Shown: positions 51,431-60,934, numbered from the stretch's first letter. The stretch is 64,000 nucleotides of DNA from Planctomycetota bacterium (GCA_012959785.1 DUCM01000021.1:50442-114441), one strand, 5' to 3'. The notes: generated by a model from the sequence alone, not told the origin. Numbers and translations are program-made.

Positions 51431-51459
51431 TTGGCCGCAAGTTGCCCATGACGTAGACT
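51431..51459 (+). promoter_or_regulatory. Candidate promoter of trxB
   Basis: TTGGCC (51431-51436) and TAGACT (51454-51459) with a 17-nt spacer, 41 nt before the trxB ATG. Fit to sigma-70-type spacing is good and hexamers match at four of six positions each. This gap is the only space for a promoter between the ABC permease and trxB. Confidence 0.45.
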
Positions 51460-51500
51460 CTTCCCGTTCCCCATAACCTTCGGCAGTTCACCAGCTCTTC

Positions 51501-52433
51501 ATGTCCAGCGTTCACGATCTCGTCATCATCGGTTCCGGCCCCGCCGGTTACACCGCAGCCATCTACACCGCCCGTGCCAACCTGAAGCCGTTGCTCTTTC
51601 AGGGCCTGCAGCCCGGCGGACAACTTACTATCACCACCGAGGTCGAGAACTATCCCGGCTACCCCGAGGGTGTTCAGGGACCTCAGATGATGGAGGAGTT
51701 CCAGGCCCAGGCCGAACGCATGGGCACCGAAGTCCGCTTTGACAACATCGCCGAGGTGGACTTTAGCCAGCGGCCCTTCGTGATCAAGAGCGACTTCGAG
51801 GAGTTCAAAGCCAACGCCTTGATCCTCTGCACCGGAGCCACGGCGCGCCTGCTCGGCCTCGAGAGCGAGAAGCGCCTCATGGGCCATGGCGTTTCGGCCT
51901 GTGCCACCTGCGACGGCGCTTTCTTCAAAGAGAAGGAGGTTCTGGTGGTGGGCGCTGGTGACAGCGCCATGGAGGAAGCCCAGTTCCTGACGCGCTTCGC
52001 CACGCGGGTGACCATCGTGCACCGCCGCGAGGTTTTTCGCGCCTCGAAGATCATGATCGACCGCGCCCACGCGAACGAGAAGATCGACTGGATGCTGAAC
52101 AAAGCCGTGGTGGACATCTTGGCCGGTGACGATGGCAAGGTGCGCGCCGTGATCCTCGAGGACACCCAGAACGCCGAGCGCAGCGAGGTCGCTTGCGATG
52201 GTGTCTTCATGGCCATTGGCCACACGCCAAACAGCAAGATCTTCGAGGGCCAGATAGACCTCGACGACAGCGGCTACATCGCCGTCCACGATGGAACCCA
52301 CACCTCCGTCGAAGGCGTTTTCGCCGCCGGCGATGTGATGGACAAGACCTACCGCCAAGCCATCACAGCCGCCGGTACCGGCTGCATGGCAGCCATGGAC
52401 GCCGAGCGCTGGCTCGAGAGCCAAGGCCACTGA
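51501..52433 (+). CDS. trxB: Thioredoxin-disulfide reductase
   Basis: 310 residues, the usual length. FAD motif VIIGSGPAGYTAAIYTAR; active-site CATC (~134-137) in VSACATCDGAFF; NADPH motif VLVVGAGDSAMEEA with HRREVFRA; C-terminal FAD segment VFAAGDVMDKTYRQAITAAGTGCMAAMDAERWL. It passes electrons from NADPH to thioredoxin in the cytoplasm. Confidence 0.96.
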   Translation: MSSVHDLVIIGSGPAGYTAAIYTARANLKPLLFQGLQPGGQLTITTEVENYPGYPEGVQGPQMMEEFQAQAERMGTEVRFDNIAEVDFSQRPFVIKSDFEEFKANALILCTGATARLLGLESEKRLMGHGVSACATCDGAFFKEKEVLVVGAGDSAMEEAQFLTRFATRVTIVHRREVFRASKIMIDRAHANEKIDWMLNKAVVDILAGDDGKVRAVILEDTQNAERSEVACDGVFMAIGHTPNSKIFEGQIDLDDSGYIAVHDGTHTSVEGVFAAGDVMDKTYRQAITAAGTGCMAAMDAERWLESQGH

Positions 52434-52467
52434 GGGTCGGCTGCGGGCGACGAAGAGCGCGGCCGAC

Positions 52468-52505
52468 AAAAAAAACCAGCGGCCATGCCCTCGCACGGCC
52501 GCTGG
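52468..52505 (-). terminator. Intrinsic terminator of the pilin-like operon
   Basis: On the minus strand, CCAGCGGCC pairs with GGCCGCTGG (perfect 9 bp, 12-nt loop) and is followed by eight T. It lies 36 nt beyond the stop of the minus-strand gene at 52541. On the plus strand no T-run follows, so it mainly serves the minus-strand operon, though the stem may also slow transcripts from trxB. Confidence 0.85.
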
Positions 52506-52540
52506 CTATTCTCTCTAAACCAGCCTCGCTCTGGTGACAG

Positions 52541-54913
52541 TTACAGCATGTTCGCCGTTGGATTCCAGAGCGTGCGCTTGATGATGACCTGGCCGGGGTT
52601 CGACACATTGAGCATGTTCTTGACGCGCTTGTCGTAGTTCAGCCGCAGACCCACCTTGTAGGGCGAGTTGGGCGGGTTGGCCTCCGTGCCCTGGCCAGAA
52701 GTATTCTTGCGACCCGGCGCCAGAACGCCCAGGTCCGGAGCCACGAGGGCACCGTTGATCTGCAACTGGCCGCGCATGCGGTCACCTCGATGCACGATGC
52801 CGAAGATCGCGTTGTTGGTGTACAGCAGCGAGTCGATCTCCATGGGCGTGTCGTAGGCGTGGCCAGCTTCGAAGTACTCGATGGCGAGCTTTTGCATGTA
52901 GTCATCGAGCCAACCGTCCTTTGGTGTGAGCTGCAGCACGGCGGCTAGCGCGGCACCGCTCTCGGGATCGTAGAGCTCGGCATTGCCGAGGTCCGCGGGG
53001 TCCCAGATCGAGAGCTTGTCCGGGTCCCAACTCAGGGGAACCTCCTCGTCGCCCTTCCAGGTGCCGGAGCTCGGGTCGAAGTAGATGTTCCCCATGTTGT
53101 AAACCGGGATCTCGTCGCCGTCGCCGAAGTTGTAGTAGCGCGGGATGTACGCCTTGCCATCGCTATCGGGGGCCACATAGCCGGGGTTGGCCACCGTCCA
53201 GCTCCCGGGATCGTTCTTGTCCTCTCCCTCGCCGGGCAGAACAGGTTGCGTCTTGGCCCACTCGGCACGATTGAAGAGCGACAGCTCGGCCAGGGCGAAG
53301 TTGAAGCCGCCCGCGGCGCTGCCGTCGATGTACTCGTACTTGCCAGGCGAAGTGAATACCGAAGGCTTGAGGTAGTCCCCCAAGAGCATGTTGCCCCCAG
53401 CGGCGAGGCCCAGGACATTCTTCGTGCCATCCTGGGCGACTCCGTAGGTACGCGGCCCCGACGGTGAGCCCGCGGGGTCTCCGGGCATGTACGACTGGCC
53501 GTCGAGGTACTGCAGGTCGGTGGGGATGTAGACATTGCCACTGACCAGAATCGAACCCTCGCCCTGGATGTAGCCATTGATCACCAGATCGCCTTCGATA
53601 GCGATCGTGCCGTCGATCACGATGGGGTCGTCCTCGGTGCCCGACAGGATCACATTGCCCGAAGTGCTCGAGCCCAGGCTCGCGGCGTTGCCCGTAAAGA
53701 GCGCCGCCGAGTACTCGTCCACGGTGTCGATCTTGAAGGACGGATCGCTGACATTGATGATGCCGGAGATCAAAGCTCCCTCGGCCGCCTGGGAAGCTTC
53801 AAAGAACTCGAACGCATCCACTTGCTTGTTGCCCGAGCCAGCTGCATCGGTCAGGCCCGTGGCCGGATCGATGCCGCCGTTGTCGGGAAAGGGAGGCGGG
53901 AAGGACTGCGGCAGCGCTCCATCGGGCATGTCGCTGTATGCCGTGGGATAGTCGAGGTAGATATTTCCGCCCGCGGCACCGGGATCGGGATTGGGCGCGA
54001 AGGGGTTGCTGCTCATGGCACCGGAGCCGTCCTGAACGAGCTGCCCTTGGGAATTGAAGTCATAGGACTGGAAGGACTTGTCATCGAACCCGGAGGTGAT
54101 CAAGTTGCCATCGTGATCGGTCAACTTGCCACGCAGGTAGAGCGTGCCGCAAATGTACGAGTCCGAGTCCCAGTCGGTGATTTCCGGGCGGTTGTCCCAG
54201 TTGTCACGGATCATCAAACTCTCCAGGGTGCCAACCTTGATGCGGTCGAAGGTGCTGTACTGGTCGGGATCCGTGTTGTAGAAGCGGTCCGTGGAGTCGA
54301 TCACGCTGTGACAGAAGACGCAGTTGACATTGTTCGCAAGAACGCCGTAGTCGAACCCTTCAAACTGCGAGGGTTCGATGGTGTAGACCAGTTGGATGGC
54401 CCGGTTGAGCACAGGGTTGATGATGCCCTTGCCGCGGTTGGTGCTGGCGGAGACCGTGACATAGAGGTGGGTGGAATTGCCCGTATCCCGGCGCAGGATG
54501 CGCAGGGCGTCGATGTTGACATCATCAAATTCGGGGTTCCCGAAGCCGGCGCCGGGGATACTGGCGAGTGCCAGGTAGTCCTCACCCTCCTCTGCAGAGG
54601 GCGGCCCGCCGGGACCTGCATCAGGCAGTGCAATGCCGTCCAGGAAGGCCTGGAAGGTTTTGATGGTCCCCGCAGCTCCGCCCTGGCTGTCGAGGTAGGC
54701 CGACCAGATGCCATCGGTGGCGATGATGCCCACACTCTCCACGGCACTGGTCAGGCGGTATTCGTCGCCCTGGTAGTTGACCACCCGTGCGCCGTCGAGG
54801 GTGGCTTTCAACATGGACAGGCCGAGCATCGCCATCAGCGACGAAATCATCAGCGCGGTGATTAGCGCCGACCCGCGGTTGCCTTCTTGGTTCAATATCA
54901 TCTTGGTTCGCAT
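52541..54913 (-). CDS. Large pilin-like/PilX-type protein with a CxxCH motif
   Basis: 790 residues from ATG 54913. The N-terminus (GNRGSALITALMISSLMAMLGLSMLKATLDGA, ~10-40) resembles PilX/type II pseudopilin-like proteins, with a Gly before the hydrophobic helix. The remainder is exported, Gly/Asp/Asn-rich and beta-rich, with GNVILSGTEDDPIVIDGTIAIEGDLVINGYIQGEG (parallel-beta-like) and a collection of polyA-like 'VYIPTDLQYLDGQ' segments. NCVFCHSVIDS at ~200 is a CxxCH heme-type site, the only one. Third of three pilin-like genes in a row; ends in a strong terminator. Confidence 0.6.
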   Translation of the reverse strand: MRTKMILNQEGNRGSALITALMISSLMAMLGLSMLKATLDGARVVNYQGDEYRLTSAVESVGIIATDGIWSAYLDSQGGAAGTIKTFQAFLDGIALPDAGPGGPPSAEEGEDYLALASIPGAGFGNPEFDDVNIDALRILRRDTGNSTHLYVTVSASTNRGKGIINPVLNRAIQLVYTIEPSQFEGFDYGVLANNVNCVFCHSVIDSTDRFYNTDPDQYSTFDRIKVGTLESLMIRDNWDNRPEITDWDSDSYICGTLYLRGKLTDHDGNLITSGFDDKSFQSYDFNSQGQLVQDGSGAMSSNPFAPNPDPGAAGGNIYLDYPTAYSDMPDGALPQSFPPPFPDNGGIDPATGLTDAAGSGNKQVDAFEFFEASQAAEGALISGIINVSDPSFKIDTVDEYSAALFTGNAASLGSSTSGNVILSGTEDDPIVIDGTIAIEGDLVINGYIQGEGSILVSGNVYIPTDLQYLDGQSYMPGDPAGSPSGPRTYGVAQDGTKNVLGLAAGGNMLLGDYLKPSVFTSPGKYEYIDGSAAGGFNFALAELSLFNRAEWAKTQPVLPGEGEDKNDPGSWTVANPGYVAPDSDGKAYIPRYYNFGDGDEIPVYNMGNIYFDPSSGTWKGDEEVPLSWDPDKLSIWDPADLGNAELYDPESGAALAAVLQLTPKDGWLDDYMQKLAIEYFEAGHAYDTPMEIDSLLYTNNAIFGIVHRGDRMRGQLQINGALVAPDLGVLAPGRKNTSGQGTEANPPNSPYKVGLRLNYDKRVKNMLNVSNPGQVIIKRTLWNPTANML

Positions 54914-54942
54914 TCGTTTGTCTCTCACTGTTTCTGTAACTC

Positions 54943-56007
54943 TCAACTCTCCGGAATATTGCGCAGGAAAAGAACCGATTGCACCTGGCGCACGATGGGC
55001 TGGTCGGCGTTGGTGCGTCCAAGGATGAACAGGCTTATCTGCAGTCGTCGGCTGCCGCGGTCCCACAGGAAAATCGGATCTTCGAAGCCATCCCCGTTCA
55101 GATCGCTGCCCCATTCGCAACGCTCCTGAAGGATGTTGGAGGGGCCCATGCCCAGTTCGCTGGCGGCCTTGTTGGGGTCATTGGTGCTCCAGATGCGGCG
55201 CCGAATCTGGCCCACATCAAAGATGTCCGTGGTGTCCCCATCGCGGTTCACATCATCACCCGAGGTGCTCTCGGAGAAGGTGAACTTGGGCACGAAGTAC
55301 AGGCATGCCCAGGCGCCGAGGTCGGGCGCTTCGGAGCCGTCGGGCTGGCGCAGAACATGGCCCCACTGCAACTGGTCATCGCTGCCGAGGTAGTTGGGCG
55401 GCACGGACTGCGTGGGATCGATGGGCACGCGGTAGGAGAATCCATAGCCATCGCCGCGGAAGAACATGTCCCCGCGATAGCCCGTGGCGAGGCCATCATA
55501 GTCCGAGGCGCCGCTATCGGGACCGAGGCTTACCACTTCGGCCAGCCCAGCCCAGATCAGTTCGGTGTGAGCTGCATGGGACACATCGACGGTGCATTGC
55601 TTTCCGCGGAAGAGGCTCGTAAAGCTGTTGTCGCTCAGACTATTGGATTCGTAGAGAAGCCGCTCCTCGTTTTGGCTGCCACGCTCGAGGAGCAAGATGC
55701 CCTGGTCGGGAAAGCCGAGGGTTGAGTCCACCGAGAGTTCCATGGAATTGCCCTCCTCTAGTGGTGCGGTCAGTCTGGCGATGGGGTTGGCACCGCGGGC
55801 GTCGGCCAGCTCTGTTTCGATTTTTCGCAGCATCTGCTGTGCCTTGGTCTCCGCCAGGGAGATGCCCAGGGTGGACTGGGCCAGGCTGGTATCGCGCTGG
55901 ATGATGGCGAAGACCGACATGAGGATCGTGCTCATGATCGAGAGCGAGAAGAGCAACTCGAGGATCGAGGTGCCTTTGCGGTCGTGTGTACTTTTGGCGT
56001 GCTGCAT
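54943..56007 (-). CDS. Prepilin-like protein (PilW/GspJ type)
   Basis: 354 residues. Short leader then KGTSILELLFSLSIMSTILMSVFAIIQ: a prepilin peptidase site (G|TSxLE, Glu at +5) and hydrophobic helix. The mature part has LAETKAQQMLRKIETELADARG and DDVNRDGDTTDIFDVGQIRRRIW, a Ca-binding-like Asp loop, and SDLNGDGFEDPIFLW. It is 12 bp from the smaller prepilin gene and 29 bp from the large one. It probably forms part of a minor pilus tip or type II-secretion-like pseudopilus. Confidence 0.75.
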   Translation of the reverse strand: MQHAKSTHDRKGTSILELLFSLSIMSTILMSVFAIIQRDTSLAQSTLGISLAETKAQQMLRKIETELADARGANPIARLTAPLEEGNSMELSVDSTLGFPDQGILLLERGSQNEERLLYESNSLSDNSFTSLFRGKQCTVDVSHAAHTELIWAGLAEVVSLGPDSGASDYDGLATGYRGDMFFRGDGYGFSYRVPIDPTQSVPPNYLGSDDQLQWGHVLRQPDGSEAPDLGAWACLYFVPKFTFSESTSGDDVNRDGDTTDIFDVGQIRRRIWSTNDPNKAASELGMGPSNILQERCEWGSDLNGDGFEDPIFLWDRGSRRLQISLFILGRTNADQPIVRQVQSVLFLRNIPES

Positions 56008-56019
56008 GCTTGGCTTGGC

Positions 56020-56589
56020 TTAGTAGCCGATGACATAGAAGGGGTGCTTGATCTCTACATCACCGGAAACCCCGTGCCAGCGGGCGGTGATGATGATGGG
56101 CAGGATCAGGGCCGTACCTGTGACATCGGCGTTATCCGCCTGGCCGTCGCTGTCGAGGTCCCGGGGCATGCCGAGCTCAACGCCCAGTTCGTCGTCGCTG
56201 ATGGCTTCGTTCAGCACCACGGTGATCGTTCCCACCGAGGCCGCGCCGACCTGCGCGTTGAGTTCACCGATGGCGAAGGTGTTGCCCAGGCTGCCGCCGG
56301 GGGAGAGGCCTGCGATGAAGTCGCTCGACCACGAACCGGCGCCCGGCGCCTGCAACTCGTCGGCCAGGGCGTGGATCTCCTCGGACATCTGGCGGATGGC
56401 GTTCTGGGCCATGGCGCGCTCGTGATTTTGACGGCGCAGGGCGTGGGTACGGATGGTGGACGCGCTCATGGCCATCATGGCCACCAGCAGGACCGTCATG
56501 GCCAAGCTGATCTCCACCAGCGTGAAGCCCCCCCTGCGCGGGGCACAGGCCGCGCCGCGGACTCCTCGAATGACTTTTGCTCTCAACAT
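56020..56589 (-). CDS. Prepilin-like protein (minor pilin type)
   Basis: 189 residues from ATG 56589. The basic leader (MLRAKVIRGVRGAACAPRRGG) is followed by FTLVEISLAMTVLLVAMMAMSAST, the classic G|FTLVE prepilin cleavage and methylation site. The mature part has QNAIRQMSEEIHALADELQAPG and MPRDLDSDGQADNADVTG, a Ca-binding-like loop. It is first of three pilin-like genes; the divergent gap up to 56807 holds its promoter, with GGCAAGC/GCTTGCC as an inverted repeat near 56723-56752. Confidence 0.8.
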   Translation of the reverse strand: MLRAKVIRGVRGAACAPRRGGFTLVEISLAMTVLLVAMMAMSASTIRTHALRRQNHERAMAQNAIRQMSEEIHALADELQAPGAGSWSSDFIAGLSPGGSLGNTFAIGELNAQVGAASVGTITVVLNEAISDDELGVELGMPRDLDSDGQADNADVTGTALILPIIITARWHGVSGDVEIKHPFYVIGY

Positions 56590-56807
56590 GGTGTGTTTCC
56601 TCGAAGGGCCCCTTTTTGGCCCAGAATGCTCATCGGTGAGGGTATTTGCCCTCCCTTGGATACTCTCTCGGATGTGGGCGAAGTCCTCCTGAAAGGAAAT
56701 TGCATTTAGGTGATTGGGCAAGCCAGGATCGCCCGGGAGCTTGCCAGGAGGGCTGCCTGGCCCGCCCTGCCTTGCGTGTAGCCCCGCTGGCGGGGGAGAA
56801 TGGCGCC

Positions 56808-57608
56808 ATGACTGATAAGACTGATAAGAAGGAGACAACCTCTGGCCAGCACATCCTGGTCACCGGCGCTGGCACGGGCATCGGCCGAGCCATCGCCCAG
56901 AGACTGGCGGCAGACGGAGCCCAGTTGAGCCTCCTGGCCCGCGACACTGGCCGCTTGGAAGAGACCGCCGCCCGCATCACCAGTGCGGGGGGCACCGCTC
57001 CCTACTTCGCTTCCTGCGACATCCGCGATGGCGCCGGAGTCCAAGCCGCCTTCGCCGCCGCGGTGGAGGCCCGCGGTCCGCTGCACGGACTCGTGGCCAA
57101 CAGCGGCATCGGCGGTGCCAATCATCCCGGTCCCGATGACCGCTTCGTGGAACTCGTGGGCACCAATCTGATCGGCACCTACAACTGCATGCGCGCCGCC
57201 ATCGATGGCTTGGCCGAGGGGCCGGGTGCGCGCTCGCTCGTGGTGATCTCCTCGATCCTCGGTCGCATCGGCGTGCCCGGCTACACCGGCTACTGTGCGT
57301 CGAAGGCAGGGCTCTTGGGCTTGGTGCGTTCCTTTGCCGCGGAACTCGCGCCCGAGGGCATTCGCGTCAACGCTATCTGCCCGGGTTGGATCGACACCGA
57401 GATGGCTCACGACGGTCTCAAGGATATGGCCCAGGGCATGGGCATCTCCGTGGAAGAGGCCCTCGAAAATGCCATGAGCGTGGTGCCCGAGGGGCACATG
57501 GGAAACCCTGAGGATGTGGCCGGTTGCGTGGCCTACCTGCTCTCGGATTCAGCCCGGGGTATCTGCGGCCAGGCCATCGACATGAACGGCGGCTCGTTCA
57601 TGCTTTGA
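56808..57608 (+). CDS. SDR-family oxidoreductase
   Basis: 266 residues from ATG 56808 with GGGGGAG 11-17 nt upstream. TGAGTGIG cofactor loop; NSGIGG; catalytic Ser in VVISSILGRIG; YCASKAG (YxxxK); NAICPGWIDTEM and the closing GICGQAIDMNGGSFML, typical of 3-oxoacyl-ACP reductase-like and other short-chain dehydrogenases. NAD(P)-linked; substrate not evident. It is followed 15 bp later by a glycosyltransferase. Confidence 0.88.
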   Translation: MTDKTDKKETTSGQHILVTGAGTGIGRAIAQRLAADGAQLSLLARDTGRLEETAARITSAGGTAPYFASCDIRDGAGVQAAFAAAVEARGPLHGLVANSGIGGANHPGPDDRFVELVGTNLIGTYNCMRAAIDGLAEGPGARSLVVISSILGRIGVPGYTGYCASKAGLLGLVRSFAAELAPEGIRVNAICPGWIDTEMAHDGLKDMAQGMGISVEEALENAMSVVPEGHMGNPEDVAGCVAYLLSDSARGICGQAIDMNGGSFML

Positions 57609-57623
57609 TAGCATCGCTCGTTC

Positions 57624-59975
57624 ATGCGCATCGCCCTCTGCCTGCACGCCTTCCCACCCCAGTCACGGACGGGAGTCGAGACCTACACCGAAGCCCTGGC
57701 CCGGGCACTTGCGGGCCGCGGCCATGACCTGCACATCTTCGCGCCCCGTCGCGACGACAGCCGCGAGCACCTGAGCCAGACCAGCGAGGAGCAAAAGCAC
57801 TACAAGATCACTTGGCTGGCCCTGGGCCGCGACCCCGACACCGGCGCCGAACGCCGCGCGCGCCACGGGGCCGCCGCGGCCTTCGGGCGCTTTCTCGACC
57901 GCGAACAGCCCCAGGTGGTGCACTTTCAGCACATCCTAAAGCTCGGCTGGGAGCTCATCGACGAGGCCCGCGAGCGCGGACTCGTCACGGTCTACAGCGC
58001 TCACGATCCTTTCCCGGTCACCAACGACTACACCCTGCTGTCCGCCGACCTCTCGCCCCTCGATCCCGGCGACCTCGTTGCCGCGGCGCGCAACGAACGA
58101 GCCCTCGGTCTTTTGGACCGCGCTTTCGAGGCCCACGACGGATTCCTGCCCCCAGGCTGCGGCGACCAAGCCTTGCGCAGGGAAGTGGAGCGCGTGCTCC
58201 ACGGTGAGGTGCCGGGGGAAAAAGACCGGGACGATCTGACCCAAGCCATGGCGCGCCTGGCCCTCGAACTCGATGAACGCCGGGCCGCTGTTTCGCGTTG
58301 CGATCGCGTCGAAGCGCCCACCGCCTTCCTCGCCGATCTGCTCGGCGCCCAGGGCTTGCGTGCGCCCGTGGCTTGTCGCCCATGTGGTCACGATGTCGAG
58401 CACCTGAGCGAAGTTGTAGCGGTCGATGGCCAGCACCAAGGTCCCCTGCGGGTTCTGTTTCTAGGCGGTCTTTTCGAGCACAAGGGCGCACACATCCTGC
58501 TCGACGCCTTGCCTCTTTGTGCGGGTCAAGGTGCGGCCGGCGTGGCCCTCACCCTCCGCGGTTCGCGCGGCTCCAGCGACTACGGCGCGCACCTCGCGAG
58601 CCGCGCGGCCGACCTCGGCGCGACCCTCGGCGGCCCCTATGAGCGCCACGAATTGCCCGCGCTCTTGGCTGCTGCCGATCTTGTGGCGCTGCCCTCCATC
58701 TGGCCGGAGAATGCTCCTTTCGTCATCCGCGAGGCCTTTGCCGCGGGTCGGCCAGTAATCGCCAGCGACACCCCCGCCCTGCGCGAGAGCGTGCGTGACG
58801 GCGTGGATGGGCGCCTCGTCGATCTCGGTGATGCCGCGGCCTGGGCCGCTTGCCTTTGCGAATTGGCCAGGGACCGTGACGAGCTTGCCGAACTCTGCAG
58901 AGGTGTGCGCCCTCCCAAGACGACAGCTGAAGACGCCCGCGAGTTGGAGCAGATCTACACCGACCTCGCCGAACACCACAGCGCCCGGCGAACCCGGGCG
59001 CGTGCTCGCCAGCCCGCTCACCTCGCGGCCTTTTCCCAAGCCCTGGAGGCCCTCGAAGCTCTGCCCACCGGGGAACTCGTGGAGCGCGCCCTCGCGGGCC
59101 TGGCGCAGCTCGCGTCACGACTCGGTCAGCAGCCCATGGGGTTGACCCAGGCTTTAGTGTCCGCCGAGGGCCTGCGCGAGCGCCTGGCTGCGCGGGAGCG
59201 GACCGCGGACTGGCGCGCTGAAACCGAACGCCACGGTAGAGCGGCGCGCGCTGACCTGAGAGCTGGGTTGGCTGACCGCGAGCAGGCGCTCTCGGCCCTT
59301 GAAGCACGCCAGGGTCAGCTCTCCCGCGAACTGGAATCGGTAGCTGGCGAACGCGATTGGTTGCGGCGTTCCAGCGTGGATTTGCAGGCCGAGTTGGCCT
59401 GGACTGGGGAGTCTCTCGACGATCGCCGCGCCCACCTCACCGAAGCCCAGGCGCGCTTGCGGAGTGCCGATGATGGGCTGCAGGCAGCCCTCGCCGAACG
59501 CGACGATCTCTGCAGCGCGTTGGCTCAACGCGAGTCCGAACTGCGCGCTCTCAGGCTCGACCACGCGAAACGCGACGAGTCGTCCTCCGCCCACGACGAG
59601 CTGCGCCGGGCCTACGAGCCCCTCTGCGCCGCCCATGAAGCCCTCGGCGCGGCCTACAATTCCTTGCGCGGGGCCCATGAGGCCTTGCAACTCCACGAGT
59701 CGTGGTTGCGCGGGGAGTTGCTGCGGGTCTTCGAAGTGGTTCAAAACGAGGATTCAGGTGACTGCGAGGCTTCTGACGAAATCGAGTCCTTGGTTGCCCA
59801 GGCCTTCGAAGGCCTGCAGCGCTGGAGTACGGAACTCGACTGGCGCGCGGGCGAAATGGCCGCCGCGACAGAGGAATCCCAGGGCCTCGGTGCGCGCCTT
59901 CTGCCAAGCGCCTTGCAGCGCCGGGCGGACTCTTGGCGCAAGCCCTCACGGCCCTCCGGAGAGGCGCCCTCGTGA
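57624..59975 (+). CDS. Glycosyltransferase (GT4) fused to a long coiled-coil tail
   Basis: 783 residues. Residues 1-445 are a GT-B enzyme: RIALCLHAFPPQSRTGVETYTEALA, QPQVVHFQHILKLG, VLFLGGLFEHKGAHILLDAL, PENAPFVIREAFAAGRPVIASDTPALRE (E-x7-E intact). Residues ~480-750 are highly charged and heptad-like (RLAARERTADWRAETERHGRAARADL, ELESVAGERDWLRRS, ERDDLCSALAQRESELRALRL), a long coiled coil that may multimerise the enzyme or anchor partners. The insert between the two Rossmann halves has CGHDVEHL. The stop overlaps the next start as GTGA. Confidence 0.78.
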   Translation: MRIALCLHAFPPQSRTGVETYTEALARALAGRGHDLHIFAPRRDDSREHLSQTSEEQKHYKITWLALGRDPDTGAERRARHGAAAAFGRFLDREQPQVVHFQHILKLGWELIDEARERGLVTVYSAHDPFPVTNDYTLLSADLSPLDPGDLVAAARNERALGLLDRAFEAHDGFLPPGCGDQALRREVERVLHGEVPGEKDRDDLTQAMARLALELDERRAAVSRCDRVEAPTAFLADLLGAQGLRAPVACRPCGHDVEHLSEVVAVDGQHQGPLRVLFLGGLFEHKGAHILLDALPLCAGQGAAGVALTLRGSRGSSDYGAHLASRAADLGATLGGPYERHELPALLAAADLVALPSIWPENAPFVIREAFAAGRPVIASDTPALRESVRDGVDGRLVDLGDAAAWAACLCELARDRDELAELCRGVRPPKTTAEDARELEQIYTDLAEHHSARRTRARARQPAHLAAFSQALEALEALPTGELVERALAGLAQLASRLGQQPMGLTQALVSAEGLRERLAARERTADWRAETERHGRAARADLRAGLADREQALSALEARQGQLSRELESVAGERDWLRRSSVDLQAELAWTGESLDDRRAHLTEAQARLRSADDGLQAALAERDDLCSALAQRESELRALRLDHAKRDESSSAHDELRRAYEPLCAAHEALGAAYNSLRGAHEALQLHESWLRGELLRVFEVVQNEDSGDCEASDEIESLVAQAFEGLQRWSTELDWRAGEMAAATEESQGLGARLLPSALQRRADSWRKPSRPSGEAPS

Positions 59976-60925
59976 AAACCCCGATCAGCATCGTGATCCC
60001 CAGCCTCGCGGACCGCGAGTTGCTCGCCATGGCCCTCACTCCTGTCCTGGACGAGGTGCAGGGCCGCGCCTTGGGCGACGAAGTGATCGTGGTGGATGAC
60101 AGCGGCAGCGGTGCCCTGGAGGAATTTCTAGCCCACAAGTTCGCCTCCGTGCGCTGCGTAAAAAATTCGCAGAACCTGGGCTTTGGCCCGGCCCTTCTCG
60201 CTGGCGTGCAGGCAGCGCGCTGCGAGCTCTTCTTCGCCATGAACCCCGACATTCGCGTGGGCCCGGGGATCTTTGATTGCCTCACGGAGACTCTGCTCGC
60301 AGAAACCCTGCCAGGAGGCGTGTACGCGGTATCGCCCTATGTTCTGCTCCCAGGCAAAGAGGCCGCGGCCGAGTCCTTGCCCGAGTTGGTTCAGGAGGGC
60401 GGCTTTCCCGTGATCCGCCATCGCCAGCTTGAGCTGACTCCAGGCGAGACCCACCCCGACCATCCCGCGGGTATTCCCGTGGCCTTCGCCCTGGGCGGCG
60501 CCATGTTGATGCGTCGCAGCGATTTTTTAGAGCGCCCATTCGACCCGCTTTTCGAGCCCTTCTATTGGGAGGATGTGGACGCTTCCCAGGTGGCCCTGGC
60601 CGCCGGCCGGCAGGTTCTTTGCGATCCGCGCGCCGTGGTCGAGCATCACTTGCGCGGCACCATCGCCAGCCGAGTGCCCGAACGCGTGGTGCGCGCTGCC
60701 ATCGAGAAAAACCGCCTGCTCTTCGCCTGGAAGCACTTAGCGGACTCGGACAAACGCCGCCAGCACTTCGAAGCCCTCTCCACCCGCGTTGTGGAGCAGG
60801 CCCTTGCGGAAGAGCGCGAGGAATTGATCTGGCTGCTCTTGGCCCTCGAACAGCTCCAGGCCTTCGACCAGGCGGGCCAGGCAATTCCCATCGATCGCAT
60901 AGTCGGGCCGGGCACGCCAAGGTAG
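59972..60925 (+). CDS. Glycosyltransferase family 2 protein
   Basis: 317 residues from the GTG in a GTGA overlap. GT-A fold: ISIVIPSLADRELLAMAL, VIVVDDSGSGALEEFL, MNPDIRVGPGIF (in place of DxD), GGAMLMRRSDFLERPFDPLFEPFYWEDVDASQVALAAGRQVLCDP (acidic ED motif of rhamnosyl/galactofuranosyl-type GT2). Active on a nucleotide-sugar donor; the acceptor is unknown. It is coupled to the coiled-coil transferase, and both probably build one envelope glycan. Confidence 0.82.
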   Translation: MKTPISIVIPSLADRELLAMALTPVLDEVQGRALGDEVIVVDDSGSGALEEFLAHKFASVRCVKNSQNLGFGPALLAGVQAARCELFFAMNPDIRVGPGIFDCLTETLLAETLPGGVYAVSPYVLLPGKEAAAESLPELVQEGGFPVIRHRQLELTPGETHPDHPAGIPVAFALGGAMLMRRSDFLERPFDPLFEPFYWEDVDASQVALAAGRQVLCDPRAVVEHHLRGTIASRVPERVVRAAIEKNRLLFAWKHLADSDKRRQHFEALSTRVVEQALAEEREELIWLLLALEQLQAFDQAGQAIPIDRIVGPGTPR

Positions 60926-60934
60926 GTAGTCACA

